Source of the DNA: Epichloe hybrida
Taxonomy: Eukaryota > Ascomycota > Sordariomycetes > Hypocreales > Clavicipitaceae
Direction of reading: 5' to 3'
DNA length: 64,000 nucleotides
Assembly (NCBI GenBank): GCA_019022495.1
Contig: JAFEKR010000007.1
Coordinates: forward strand, 1,736,001-1,800,000
Of this stretch, positions 46,799 through 58,017 are shown in pieces; within the stretch, counting starts at the first letter, position 1; every line of letters starts with the position of its first letter. Both the position numbers and the translations under genes were made by a program. Under the pieces are notes generated by a model that was not told where the DNA came from, did not search any database, and was given only the letters and a program-made list of their open reading frames with translations.

Positions 46799-46800
46799 TA

Positions 46801-47635
46801 CCTACCTGCCCAGCACCTGCCTGCTCTGTACTCGCCCGTCAATTCCTTACAGGGCGGTCGTTCCGAACGGCCTGGTCACCTGCCTAGGTATTTAGTTAAT
46901 TGAGCACTATGATGAAGTAACAAATGAGGTACCAGTTAAGTCAATCAAGTAGCAATTCAACATAAGTTCGTCCTTGGCCAGCGACGCTCAAGGCTGCATT
47001 GTAGCAACTCGGTAACACTGACTGAAAAGGCATTTGCTGGTCCTTTTGAAGGGACAACATCACCAGAGCTATTCTTCTAAAGCTATTAATACTTGTCCAA
47101 GCAGGCATATTGTTTGCCGCTCTGTTCCGAGTCTCTCTCAGTAAGAAAGAGAAAAAGAAAAGGTTCTACAGTGAGGAAGGGCGGTAATTAAATAGAAAAT
47201 TGGCCCTAGCTCCTCCCTCCTTTTTTTGTTGTTGTTACGCGTGAGGACCGTACAATGGGGGCCAACCAGATCCACCGAAGTCAGAGGTCCCACGTTGAAT
47301 AATCGTGCCACGCCCCATTTCTTTTGGCCATCGTTATCAGGTACCGGTAGGTATGCATGTAGAAACAGCACAGGTCTGATCTTGCGCGCAACCCCTTCTT
47401 AACAACCCCCCCTCCACACTCCACACTTCACATACTCCGTGAGCGCGAGCCTGTTCTGCCACACACTCTCATCATAATACTAGTCGTTGCAATACAGACA
47501 AAGCTACGCTACAACTGCCAGTCAACTACACTTGTTCCATCGGCTGGCCGCATTGGGTCAACAAGACCGGCCTCCCGCGAACCAGGCTCCTCCATTTGAT
47601 TTTGATTATCATATGTCTTCCTGGTTTTCTCAACG
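46801..47635. promoter_or_regulatory. Upstream region of the mannosyltransferase gene
   Basis: 835 bp without a gene. A CT-rich segment (about 47,400-47,430) lies some 210-235 bp before the ATG, a common fungal promoter feature. Small open frames on the minus strand (47,138-47,371) have no family features. Confidence 0.45.
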
Positions 47636-49228
47636 ATGATGCCACGGCATCAAGGAAACGGGTACTCTAATGGATATCCGCGAGGGAAAACCTTCGACAT
47701 TTCACCACACAGGTAGTTTCATTATCGTACTCACTTCAATGGAGTTCCTGAGGTTCTGATTTCTGGCGCTTATAGATTTCAGCCACGATCTTCAGTGCAT
47801 GGAAACCGAAAACATAGAAAGCTAATTGTTCGACTCGGTATTGTTGCGCTTTTACTGTTTGCTTTCAGTTTCTGGGTATTTTCATCCCATCCAATTCTTT
47901 CCGTCGTATCGCTAGGATTGGTATCCTCTACCACCGATCTCGAATTCGAAACCGTACGATATTATGACCTAAGCAATGTCCAAGGCACTGCGCGGGGCTG
48001 GGAACGTGAAGAGCGCATATTACTATGCGTTCCTTTACGTGATGCAGAGTCACATCTACCGATGTTCTTTTCTCATCTGCGGAACTTGACCTATCCGCAT
48101 CATTCGATCGACCTCGCTTTTCTAGTCTCGGACTCCAAAGACCGTACTTTGGAAGTGCTGACTGACAACCTGGAACGAATTCAAGCAGACCCTGACCCTG
48201 AGCAACCATATGGCGAAGTCTCCATCATCGAGAAAGATTTTGGTCAGAAGGTCAACCAAGATGTCGAAAGTCGACACGGGTTTGCTGCGCAAGCTAGTCG
48301 CCGAAAACTTATGGCTCAGGCGCGAAACTGGCTTCTAAGTGCGGCATTACGGCCCTACCACTCCTGGGTTTATTGGCGTGATGTTGACGTAGAGACCGCA
48401 CCGTTTACGATCCTTGAGGATTTGATGCGCCACAACAAAGACGTTATCGTTCCTAGTGAGTATTCTGTCAAATGACTTTGCCGTTGATTTGTTGCATGTT
48501 CGACTAACATACTCGCCCAGATGTTTGGCGACCATTACCTGACTGGCTCGGTGGTGAGCAGCCATACGACTTAAATTCCTGGCAAGAATCGGAGACCGCT
48601 TTAGCCCTTGCAGATACGCTAGATGAAGACGCTGTGATTGTGGAAGGATATGCCGAATATGCCACATGGCGTCCTCATTTAGCATACCTACGCGACCCCT
48701 ATGGCGACCCTGACATGGAAATGGAGATAGACGGCGTAGGCGGCGTCAGCATTCTAGCCAAGGCGAAAGTTTTCCGAGCTGGCGTTCACTTCCCTGCATT
48801 CAGCTTTCAAAAACATGCAGAGACAGAGGGATTTGGCAAGGTTCGTATACATGCTTACAACTCAGTGGTCACGTTTTTGACTTGATTAATGTAGATGGCC
48901 AAACAAATGCAATGCTCGGTAGTCGGTCTGCCGAACTACGTCATTTGGCATCTCTATGAACCTAGTGTAGATGATATTCGACATATGGAGGTAAGTAGCC
49001 CCATTCCAGCTTGCCAGTCGTGTTGTTAACTGTCAGTAGGAGATGGAGCAGGAGCGTGTTGCCCGTGAGAAGGAGGAACAGGAAAAGAAATTGAAAGAAC
49101 AAAAAATGAAGGAGGAGTTCGGCGATGCTAGCGGTCAATGGGAGATGGACAAGCAGAAAATTCGTGAGAAGCAAGAACAACAGCAGCAAGCAGGCAATGG
49201 TGAGAAACCAGCCGTTGGTGCAGCCTGA
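47636..49228 (+). CDS. ANP1: Golgi alpha-1,6-mannosyltransferase subunit, Anp1/Mnn9/Van1 family (GT62), 453 aa
   Basis: A subunit of the Golgi mannan polymerase complex that extends N-glycan outer chains. Five exons: 47,636-47,712; 47,776-48,455; 48,521-48,840; 48,895-48,990; 49,040-49,228. All four introns are 49-65 nt GT-AG (the second with CTAAC) and keep phase, giving 454 codons. The type II topology is clear: a short basic cytosolic tail (SPHRFQPRSS, NRKHRK), then a signal anchor (LGIVALLLFAFSFWVF, about residues 44-60). The luminal GT62 domain has RILLCVPLRDAESHL, YWRDVDVE (the metal-binding DxD) and FRAGVHFPAFSFQKHAETEG. An acidic, Glu/Lys/Gln-rich coiled-coil tail after residue ~390 is as in filamentous-fungal Anp1 rather than Mnn9; I favour Anp1. 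Confidence 0.93.
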
Positions 49229-49898
49229 AGTCTCTACCTTTGGGTAGGCATAGGACCCGCATCTTGCGAACACAGACTTATAAGATGCGCGATGGATGTG
49301 AAATCAATCAAACGGCGTTATATAGAGACAATGTCTTTCAATGTATTAAATTTGTTGAAAAAAGTTGCTCATTAGTTATGGCTAATGCATCTGATTTAGA
49401 AAGACATCGGTATTATTAGCGATACTTAGCCAGTGTGATAATTAACATACAAATAATAGGGATCGTAGTAATAGATATAACCTAATATAGGAACAAGCTT
49501 TAAGGTTATAAATACGGGGGGCTGCGAGGTTAGAGTAAAGTTAGTGATATATTTTTTAGCCACGTTAGCGCAGGAGTTATAGTTTAAATCCGTTTGAGTT
49601 TTGCTCGCAGCTTAAATTAACATAATTGCCCCTTCCTCTGCGACCGTGTTTGTTCCCTCTCTCTCTATCTCTTCCATCTTCGTGCACAGGAAGAAAATGA
49701 AAGAATGGGGTATCGGGCTGTAAAAATGTTAAGCAGTTTTACCTCGTACTCGGGAGGGGGTCTTTCAATGTATTATCACATTTACTTAACTTAAGCTAGT
49801 GTTTTGTCCCAGGAGTTCGTGGCTTCCATGGTCATGTCTTGTCGCAAGTTACTCATACAAAGCGATTTCTGACATGGGATAATTAGTGAATACTATCA
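49229..49898. other. Intergenic, no gene
   Basis: 670 bp of moderate AT richness, the transition into the retroelement that starts at 49,899. Nothing recognisable. Confidence 0.5.
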
Positions 49899-50366
49899 TG
49901 GTGTGTGGCTAGAATTGTGACCTCTTAAGACCTCTCTCGAGACCTCTCTCACAAGACCACAGGCCTCTAGACCTCGGCATCGTCGGATCTATCGGCATCG
50001 CCGGATCAATCGGATCCCTAGTCATGTGACTATCTAGCTAGATAAAATCCCTAGATTCCCTCCCCTTTTATAGAAAATCAACTCTCCCTTTGTTGCCTTT
50101 GGCTTGGATTGTTTAATGGATAAGATAACCTAGCATTATGTTTAACCTAATAAGATAAATTTAACCTGACATTAAAAAGAGACCTCTTTCGGCTTGAATC
50201 CTCGCGATAGATCGCAAATATCGCAGACCTAGATCCCGTTATCTAGGTTCTAGCTTCGATATCGTTAAATTCGTTAGTATCGTTAGCATCGTTAATATTG
50301 TCGTTTTTGTTGTTATTACTATTATTGTCTTTTCCGTCATTTTGGGGTGTTGTTTTTCCCCTAATA
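49899..50366 (+). mobile_element. Left LTR (468 bp) of the repeat-array retroelement
   Basis: From TGGTGTGTGGCTAG to CCCCTAATA. It aligns in reverse complement with 55,484-55,949, whose ends read TGTTATGTGG and CCCCTAACA, a TGTTA...TAACA LTR. Contents include GACCTCTTAAGACC repeats near the start, CTCCCCTTTTATAGAAAA (TATA-like, about 50,061-50,078) and a CGTTAGTATCGTTAGCATCG stretch near the end. Only lightly RIP-mutated. Confidence 0.85.
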
Positions 50367-51059
50367 AAACTAGTGGAGGAACGGGGAATGGTCCTGTTAG
50401 ACCTTCCGCCGTTAAATTCAATAATAATCCTCTCCTAACATTACCTCTCTTGTTATTTCCCCCTTTGGTTATCCCTTCGTATAATTATTACAATTATCAG
50501 CAGCTTCTTACCTCTTTTCCCTTTAATCTAGGTCGCTAGATCAAATCCCTTCATTCCGATCATTTAATTAAGGTTATCTGACTTATCTGATATTATCAAA
50601 ATCATCGGATTTATTAAATCAAATAATCGCGACTAGCATAACCTTTTCCCCTTAATCCAGGTAGCTAGATTAAATCCCTTCATTCCGATCATTTGATTAA
50701 GGTCATCGGACTTGTCTAATATCATCAAAATCATCGGATTTGTTAAATTAAATGATCACGACTATTATAACCTTTTCCCTCTTAACCTAGGTTAGCTAGG
50801 TTAAACCCTTCCTTTCTAACCTTTTAACCTTTTCTAACCTTTTGACTTTCCTTTCTAGCTTTAACCTCTTCTAGCTTTAACCTTTATTTCTAGCTTTAAC
50901 CTTCTTTTCCTGATTTTTAACCTTCTGACCTGCCTAGCTTAAACCGATTTAATACCCTAGTTTTACTTAGCTATCTGTTAGGGAGGCAAGCATCTAGACC
51001 TTTGAATTCAACCTTTAATAAATCGGGTCTTCTATAATCAGACCTTTAACCTAACCTTT
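50367..51059 (+). mobile_element. Leader of the left repeat-array retroelement
   Basis: Non-coding, between LTR and array. It holds a ~125-bp direct duplication (about 50,520-50,770; each unit has CCCTTCATTCCGATCATTT and ATCGGATTTGTTAAAT-like words), then CTAGCTTTAACC repeats (50,850-50,910). The bases after the LTR (AAACTAGTGGAGG) could be a primer binding site, not identified. A 65-codon open frame across the LTR edge is not believed to be a gene. Confidence 0.6.
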
Positions 51060-51935
51060 ATTAGCTAGGTCTGTCGTCAAAGATCAATTGATCTGACTGT
51101 CTGACGAGGCCTCTGACCGTTAAAGATCCCTTTAATTGACGATTCCTCTGACTTTTAAAGGGGAATTTGATGTACAAAAGGTCTTCTAAAGAGGCCTCTG
51201 CCGTTAACAAAAGCTTCTATTATCAGACTAATTAATCCGACTGTCTAACAAGGCCTCTAACCGTTAAAGACCTCTCTAATAGATAATTCCCCTAACCTTT
51301 GAAGGGGAATTTAATGTACAGAAGGTCTTCTAAAGAGGTCTCTAATCGCTAACAAAGCTTCTATCATTAGACTAATTAATCTAACTGTCTGACGAGGCCT
51401 CTGACTGTCTAACAAGACCTCCGACCGTTAAAGACCTCTCTAACTAATGATTTCTCTGACGATTGACGAGGAATCTAATATATAGAAGGTCTTCTAATAA
51501 GGTCTCTAACCGCTAATAAGGGCTTCTGTCGTTAGACTAATTAATCTGACCGTCTGACAAGACCTCCGACCGTTAAAGATCCCTCTGACTAATGATTTCT
51601 CTGACAATTAAAGAGGAATCTGACTAACAGAAGGTCTTCTGACGAGGTCTTCGCTTACTAACGACCCCTCTGGCCGTTAAAGACCTCTCTAACAGATAAT
51701 TCCTCTAACTTTTGAAGAGGAATCTAACTAATAGAAAGTCTTCTAACAAGGTCTCCGACCGTTAACGAAAGCTTCCGTCATTAGACTAATTAATCCGACT
51801 ATCTAACAAGACCTCTGACTGTTAAAGACCTCTCTAATTAATGATTTCTCTGATGATTAACGAGGAATCTGACTATTAGAAGGTCTTCTAATGAGGTCTC
51901 CGACCGCTGACAAAAGCTTCCGTCATTAGACTAAT
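51060..51935 (+). repeat. Left tandem array of ~143-bp units
   Basis: About six diverged units spaced 115-165 bp, each with GACCGTTAAAGACCTCTCT, a GATTCCTCTGAC segment, AGAAGGTCTTCTAA and CATTAGACTAATTAATC. The array ends abruptly at about 51,935, where unique GC-richer DNA starts. The same unit, inverted, forms the larger array at 56,125-58,017. Confidence 0.88.
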
Positions 51936-53448
51936 CCGCCGAGCAGGAGAAGGGAGAGAAAGAAAAAAAAAAATGTGGGGAGGAAAGGTAAATTTAAACT
52001 TTCCGCTCGCACTACGCCACGCCATATGGACGAGCCGGCTCGTTCATGGCGCATCGGACTCTTCCCGACGTGGCGTGGCGGCTAGTGACTCCGTACCTGC
52101 GTGTTAAAAATCCTTCCTCGGGCTAATTAGCACGCTGGGCTGACGGGCTAGCGCCCCGCGCTTTGATCCGAGCAAAAAAGTCTATTGTACTCCTACTCCG
52201 TATCGATGCGTGAATTTTTTTTTTTGGGTCTTCCTGGGCAAGGGAAAATAAGTGTGATGCGGGTACAGCTCCGTGGTTCGATGGGGGGGTTTGCTGGCCC
52301 GTATGTGTGTCTACGCATTACGAATAAGAGAAACATGACTAGTTGCCCTGTGGCCTCCGAGCTTGGCTTGCATGTACATACATGATACACGCTTGTGTCG
52401 GTCGTCTTCCCGTGCCCAACGGCCAGTTTGTGTCACTCCCAACCAAACGTGGGGGCATGCATAATCCGTATGGGCAGCATGGCTGAGCTCGGCCCCAGCA
52501 CGGTGCACCAGGTGGATGTGTGGATGTGGATGTGGATGTGGATGTGGATGTGGGTATGGGATGGGCAGGCCGACAGACAGTCATGCAGTCAGCAGAAATA
52601 GAAAACTAATAGTAGAGTCACTTGCGGTAGACGAGTAGAGCAAAATGTGCTTGTGTGGGGATGGTAGTTATTGCATTCCGAGCTGCCCGTGTCTGGGATC
52701 ATGCTCTTCTTTTGTGACTATCCATACACTCTTGCCCATCATCTATCTGATTGGCAGCCTCCGTGTCAAACCCCAATATTGGGAACATGGTGCGGTCGGA
52801 CTCTCCCGAGAGAGCTTGAGAGACAAAAACAGTTGAGAAAGATGAAACAGGGCAGTTGACCAATGGTCTCATCTTGATCCGCCCGTTGCGCCTTGCATTC
52901 TTTGTAACAAACCCCAAATTCCAGTTCTGTGCCAGGCCCCCCTTTTTTTTCCCCGTGCTCGGCCAAATATCCGCTAATTCAACTATCGTAATATTCCTCA
53001 GTTGAGCCCAGGATGCTCCCATGTCATGCCTGTAGTTGTAGCAGTAAACAGTTTGTGTGACACCAACTCCAGCCCAATGTGTAATACAATATACCTCATA
53101 TGGGCCATCATGTTCCCACTTCCCCAGTGGCCGAAGAGACATACAATGAATATGAGACAAGAGAAGAAAAAGCAAGAAAAAAAAAGGATGATGAAAGGGC
53201 ACAGACGTATTGAGGTTTTTTTTTGGGTGGTCGATATGCATCGCTCCGTGTCATGCCGATTCTTGATACAACAGTCAATGAGAAAAAAGGAACATGAATG
53301 TGAATGAGTAGCTTGGCCAGCTAATGGACAGGCCACACCCCTTTGGTAGCTGTCAAGTCGTACGGCGTAAAATTGTGATTGAGTTGAGTTTCGTAATATG
53401 GAAGAGAGGAAAAGTCGTCAATATGGTGGTGATAGATGGCTGGCTGCC
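51936..53448. other. Downstream side of the ECL1-like gene, no confident gene
   Basis: 1.5 kb of ordinary composition. It includes an AGAAAGAAAAAAAAAAA tract near 51,958, a GCCACGCC/GGCGTGGC inverted motif around 52,015-52,080, and a (TGGATG)n repeat. Open frames of 60-180 codons (the longest 52,699-53,241 minus) lack family features. The ECL1-like transcript probably ends here. Confidence 0.5.
52513..52552. repeat. Hexanucleotide repeat (TGGATG)n
   Basis: About six copies of TGGATG with one TGTGGATG variant, between 52,513 and 52,552. Confidence 0.95.
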
Positions 53449-53964
53449 TTAATATGATCGTCGTCGCTGCAGTCTGACATGCTCGAACGAGATGGCATAC
53501 GCCTTCAATTCTTGTTTTGCGATATCCGACAAGTGCTTGGGTTCGCCCGTTGTTGAGGTGCTCTGCATAGAGCAGAGGCTGCTGTGTGAGCTTGACGGGC
53601 TGAGGCTGCGAGTGAAGGTCGAGTCCGCCGAGGTCGACCACTCCGAGATGGAGGCCGTGAAGCTACTACTCAGCGGTTGGCTTCGGATGGGACCAGTCCC
53701 GTAAGGCTGGGCGTTGCCGAAGTCGTAGGCTGGAGACAGGTAGAACTTGGGCTTGGATGATGATGATGTAGTGGACGGTGACGGAGGACCAGACCATGGG
53801 AATCCAGAGGGAGCAAAGCCTGGTGAACTAGCTTGGGAGCTTGGTGTCGAGCTCTTCTCTTGGTCCGCCAGTCTGCAAGACTCAGAGCAGTATGCCGCAC
53901 CGTCTGATTGTACCTGCTTGTCGCAAGCAAGACAGAATTGGTGTGCCCAGAGGTTGAAAGCCAT
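53449..53964 (-). CDS. ECL1-family lifespan regulatory factor, 171 aa
   Basis: Small zinc-binding regulators (fission yeast Ecl1-Ecl3, 'life-span regulatory factor') that extend chronological lifespan and respond to nutrient and metal stress. A single frame from ATG 53,964. The N-terminus carries the family core: MAFNLWAHQFCLACDKQ, then GAAYCSESCRLADQE, giving the CxxC...CxxxC cysteines. The rest is Ser/Thr/Pro-rich and low in complexity (for example SPSTTSSSSKPKFYLSPAYDF), as in filamentous-fungal members. The C-terminus is short and basic (VRLQRRRSY). The gene sits alone between two inverted retroelement fragments. Confidence 0.85.
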   Translation of the reverse strand: MAFNLWAHQFCLACDKQVQSDGAAYCSESCRLADQEKSSTPSSQASSPGFAPSGFPWSGPPSPSTTSSSSKPKFYLSPAYDFGNAQPYGTGPIRSQPLSSSFTASISEWSTSADSTFTRSLSPSSSHSSLCSMQSTSTTGEPKHLSDIAKQELKAYAISFEHVRLQRRRSY

Positions 53965-55483
53965 TGTAGCTAAACGTGGTGATTGTGTGGTATGATTTGT
54001 TGAACAATCAAGGAAGCGGAAGCGGAAGCGGAAGCGAGATCAGGGAAGCTGTCCGTAAAGGAGCCGGGCACAACGCTTGATTATCTAGTCGGTGAGTTGA
54101 ATGCGTGATCGTTGCAGGACTTCCACAAGACCAGGAACGAGTTTCAAAGCTGTGGTGGGGAGCGGACGTCGAGATCGTGAGTCAACTCGAGCGAAACCGG
54201 GCCGGGCTGACTGGTGTGGTGGTAGAAGTGGAGAGTGCAAGAAGAAGAAGCTCAATGGCAATTTTCGGATCCAGCAACTTGATGATGTGAGATCGACCAA
54301 GAGGATAACACCAGCCAGAAAATTTGGATTTTGAAGGAGGATGAGGCAGGCCAGGGATTGAGAAGAGAAAAAACAAAAAATTGAAGCGAGTTGGAGAGGA
54401 ATGTCGCAGGCGGATGAGGGCAGAATATGTATATACGTGCTGACTGGACAGAGTGAGAGTGAGATGATGGGGAGGGGTGTGGTAATGGGAGTGGGAAGGG
54501 TGTGAGGACAGACCAGACAGACACCCGACACAGCACGGGGCGTGCGAAGAGCTGCATCGTGGGTGTGTGGCTCTTCTCAAATGCTCATTGGATGTAGTGT
54601 GGTTGGTGGTGTGTGAGCAAGCCGCTCATGTTCAGTCTGCAAGTGCAGCCAGGCCGTCCAGTTGTTTGGGACCGTTGGAGCAGCCTGTGCCATGGTGACC
54701 GTAATGACCCGCCAAGGGCAGTGAGCAGTACCCGGATGACCGCTCTTTTTTTTTTTTTTAGCGAGACAGTATTAAAGCTCGCGCCCAGCACACAGTGCCA
54801 CTGTATACAGTGGGTGTACCTGCCTCGCCATGGGTGCTAGTGGATGGTTCAACGTCGAGAGCTGCATGCCCGCCCCTAATACCAGCCCCTACCAGCAGCG
54901 TCTGGTTCGCACGCAGCATCAATCGATTCAAGCGTTTTTAAGGCGTCTGGGGGATCATGGAAGGGGAAAAAAATATGGTCGGGGCGAGGCAAGGGCCGCA
55001 AGGCCGACAGGATTGATCCGGGCGGGGTACCACCTCTATGCACTGTAGTCTTAGCCGTGAAGGCATTTGCATCTAACCAGGTGGTATGAAAATCACACGA
55101 GACATCGTGGGTTGGAATTCGTTATCGTAAGAGACGATTCATGGTTAGATTGAATCTATGCCCGCCTCTACGGAGCATATCTTAGATGTGTAAATAAATT
55201 AAGTGAAAAGCATATAGTATCTAAGATTATGAAACTGACCACCAACCATTATGATCTATGTTTCAATTTGGCTCAAAATGCAATGAATTATAAATAATTC
55301 ATGCCCTCACGCATCCCATCCCACAGATTTTAAAGTATTAATCTATTTATTAAATTTAATTAGTATCTTACTTATATTAAGTTTAGTAATTCTCTCTTTC
55401 TAGTCTTTTAATATATCTAATATCTTTAAAAACTTATCTTAGACTACTATTACCTCTTTCTATATTAAAGCTATTAGTTAGTT
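53965..55483. promoter_or_regulatory. Upstream region of the ECL1-like gene
   Basis: 1.5 kb, no confident gene. A (GGAAGC)n hexamer repeat (54,011-54,036) lies 50-75 bp before the ATG. Farther up are CT/AG-rich stretches (54,350-54,540), an (A/T)-tract near 54,750, and AT-rich DNA from about 55,060 to the LTR at 55,484. Several overlapping open frames on both strands reflect low-complexity composition. Confidence 0.5.
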
Positions 55484-55949
55484 TGTTAGGGGAAAAACAA
55501 CACCCCAAAACGACGGAAAAGACGACGATAGTAATAATAACAAAAACAACAATATTGACAATGCTAATGATACTGACGAATTTAACGATATCGAAGCCAG
55601 AACCTAGATAACGGGATCTAGGTCTGCGATATTTGCGATCCATCGCGAGGATCCAAGCCGAAAGAGGTCTCTTTTTAATGTTAGGTTAAATTTATCTTAT
55701 TAGGTTAAACACAATGCTAGGTTATCTTATCTATTAAACAATCTAAGCTAAAGGCCACAAAGGGAGAGTTAATTTTCTATAAAAGGGGAGGGAATCTAGG
55801 GATTTTATCTAGCTAGATAGTCACATGACTAGGGATCTAATTAATCTGGCGATGCCGATAGATCCAATAATGCCAAGGTCTAGAGGCCTGTGGTCTTGTG
55901 AGAGGTCTTAAGAGAGGTCTTAAGAGGTCACAATTCTAGCCACATAACA
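55484..55949 (-). mobile_element. Right LTR (466 bp), inverted, of the repeat-array retroelement
   Basis: On the minus strand it runs from TGTTATGTGG (55,949) to CCCCTAACA (55,484), almost full match to the left LTR. On that strand it follows the array and a purine-rich AGTTAGGGAGG that touches the LTR, so it is a 3' LTR with its polypurine tract. Confidence 0.85.
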
Positions 55950-56124
55950 CCTCCCTAACTGTTTTCCCTTTTCTAGCCCCTAGGAAAGGGAAAACAGTAA
56001 CTAAAGAAAATAACAAAAAGGGGGAAAAGAGGGAAAAGAGGGAAAAGTAATATAATCATAAGATAAAAAAAAATTCGTGATTTTCAGGCCCCCTTACCCA
56101 TTAATCCATCAATTAAAAGGGTCA
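55950..56124 (-). other. Pre-LTR segment with hairpin and purine-rich tracts
   Basis: It contains CTGTTTTCCCTTTTCTAG facing CTAGGAAAGGGAAAACAG (about 55,959-55,997), a near-perfect hairpin, and a GGGAAAAGA triplication (56,020-56,048). It links array and 3' LTR of the inverted element. Confidence 0.6.
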
Positions 56125-58017
56125 TCTATTAAAGGGGTCGTTAGAGGTCTTGTCAACAGTCTAATCAATTGATTTGTAGCAGAAGACCTTTCTGATAGTT
56201 AGAGACCTCTTCAATCATCAGAGGAATCGTCAGTTAGAGGGATCTTCAACGGCCAGAGGGGTCGTTAGCGGGCAAAGACCTTGTTAGAAGACCTTCTATT
56301 GGTTAGATTCCTCTTTAAAGGTCAGAGGAATCGTTAGTCAGAAGGGTCTTTAACGGTTAGAGGTCTCGTTAGATAGTTAGATTAATTGGTCTAACAACAG
56401 AAGCCCTTGTCAGCGGTTAAAGACCTCTTTAGAAGACCTTCTAACAGTTAGATTCCTCGTCAATCGTCAGAGAAATTGTCAGTTAGAGAGGTCTTTAAGG
56501 GTTAGAGGCCTTGTCAGACGGTCGGATTAATTAGTCTAATAACGGAAGCTTTTGTCAGCGGTTAGAGACCTCTTTAGAAGACCTTCTAACAGTCAGATTC
56601 CTCGTTAATTATTAGAGAAATCGTCAGTCAGAGAGGTCTTTAACGGTCAGAGGTCTCGTCAGACAGTCAGAGGGATTATTAGTGATTAATCTAACCTAAG
56701 GTCAGAGGTCAAGTAACCAAGGGTCTGATTAATTAACTAATCAATCCATAACAGAGGGCCTTATTAGCAGTCAGAGACCTCATTAGAAGACCTTCTGTAC
56801 ATTAGATTCCTTGTTAATCGTCAGAGGAATCATTAGTCAGAGAGATCTTTAACGGTCAGAGGTCTTGTCAGACAGTCAGATTAATTAGTCTAATAATAGA
56901 AGCTTTTGTCAATAGCAGAGGCCTCTTTAAAAGACCTTCTGTAAATTAGATTCCCCTTTAAAAGTCAGAGGAATCGTTAGTCAGAGAGGTCTTTAACGGT
57001 CGGAGGCCTCGTCAGACAGTCGGATTAATTAGTCTAATAACGGAAGCTTTCGTTAGCGGTTGGAGACCTTGTTAGAAGACCTTCTATTAGTCAGATTCCT
57101 CTTTAAAAGCCAGAGGAATTGTCAGTCAAAGAGGTCTTCAAGGGTCGGAGGTCTTGTTAGACAGTTAGATCAATTAGTCTGACAACAGAAGCTTTTGTTA
57201 ACGGCAGAGGCCTCTTTAGAAGACCTTCTGTACATTAGATTCCCCTTTAAAAGTCAGAGGAATCATTAGTTAGAGAGATCTTTAACGGTCAAAGGCCTTG
57301 TCAGACAGTCAGATTAATTAGTCTAATAACAGAAGCTTTTGTCAACGGCAGAGGCCTCTTTAGAAGACCTTCTGTACATCAGATTCCCCTTCAAAAGTCA
57401 GAGGAATCGTCAGTCAGAGAGATCTTCAACGGTCGGAGGCCTTGTCAGACGGTCAGATCAATTAGTCTGACGGAAGCTTTCGTTAGCGGTCAGAGACCTC
57501 GTCAGAAGACCTTCTGTACATTAGATTCCTCGTTAATCGTCAGAGGAATCGTTAGTTAGAGAGGTCTTTAACAGTCAGAGGCCTTATCAGACAGTTAGAT
57601 TAATTAGTCTAATGACAGAAGCTTTTGTTAATGGCAGAGGCCTCTTTAAAAGACCTTTTGTATATTAGATTCCTCGTTAATTATTAGAGGAATCGTTAGT
57701 TAGAGAGGTCTTTAATGGTTAGAGGTCTCGTTAGATAGTTAGATTAATTAGTCTATGATAACAGAAGCCCTTATTAGCAGTCAGAGACCTTGTCAGAAGA
57801 CCTTCTGTACATTAGATTCCTCGTCAATTGTCAGAGGAATTGTTAGTTAGAGAGGTCTTTAACGGTCAGAGGCCTCGTCAGACAGTCGGATTAATTAGTC
57901 TATGATAACAGAAGCCCTTATTAGCGGTTAAAGACCTCTTTAGAAGACCTTCTATTAGTTAGATTCCTCTTTAAAAGTCAGAGGAATCATTAGTTAAAGA
58001 GGTCTTTAACGGTCAGA
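56125..58017 (-). repeat. Right tandem array of ~143-bp units, inverted
   Basis: About 13 units with GAAGACCTTCT markers spaced close to 143 bp. Each holds AGAGGTCTTTAACGGTCAG, CAGACAGTCGGATTAATTAG and GAAGCTTTCGTTAGCGG words. Units differ mostly by C/T and G/A changes, for example GTCAGTCAGAG against GTTAGTTAGAG. The array is cut at 58,017 by the gypsy LTR. Confidence 0.9.

Noticed and set aside
25949..48000. Biosynthetic or defence gene cluster
   Set aside because: All recognised genes are unrelated conserved housekeeping functions on alternating strands.
49043..49228. Separate small coiled-coil gene
   Set aside because: It is the last exon of the mannosyltransferase gene; splice sites and phase join it to the upstream exons.
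49550..49620. tRNA-like B-box look of GTTTAAATCC
   Set aside because: No matching A box or cloverleaf could be formed; no tRNA gene was found in the window.
50239..50539. Small open frames with CCFSPNK across the LTR edge, also seen at 55,434-55,643
   Set aside because: They come from the same LTR sequence in both copies and do not cover a retroelement protein.
52699..53241. 180-codon minus-strand frame next to the ECL1-like gene
   Set aside because: No recognisable domain, biased low-complexity stretches (FFFLLFLLLS) from polypurine DNA, and no ATG context or splice support.
51060..58017. CRISPR-like look of regularly spaced repeats
   Set aside because: Units are ~143 bp tandem copies without unique spacers, in a eukaryotic retroelement.
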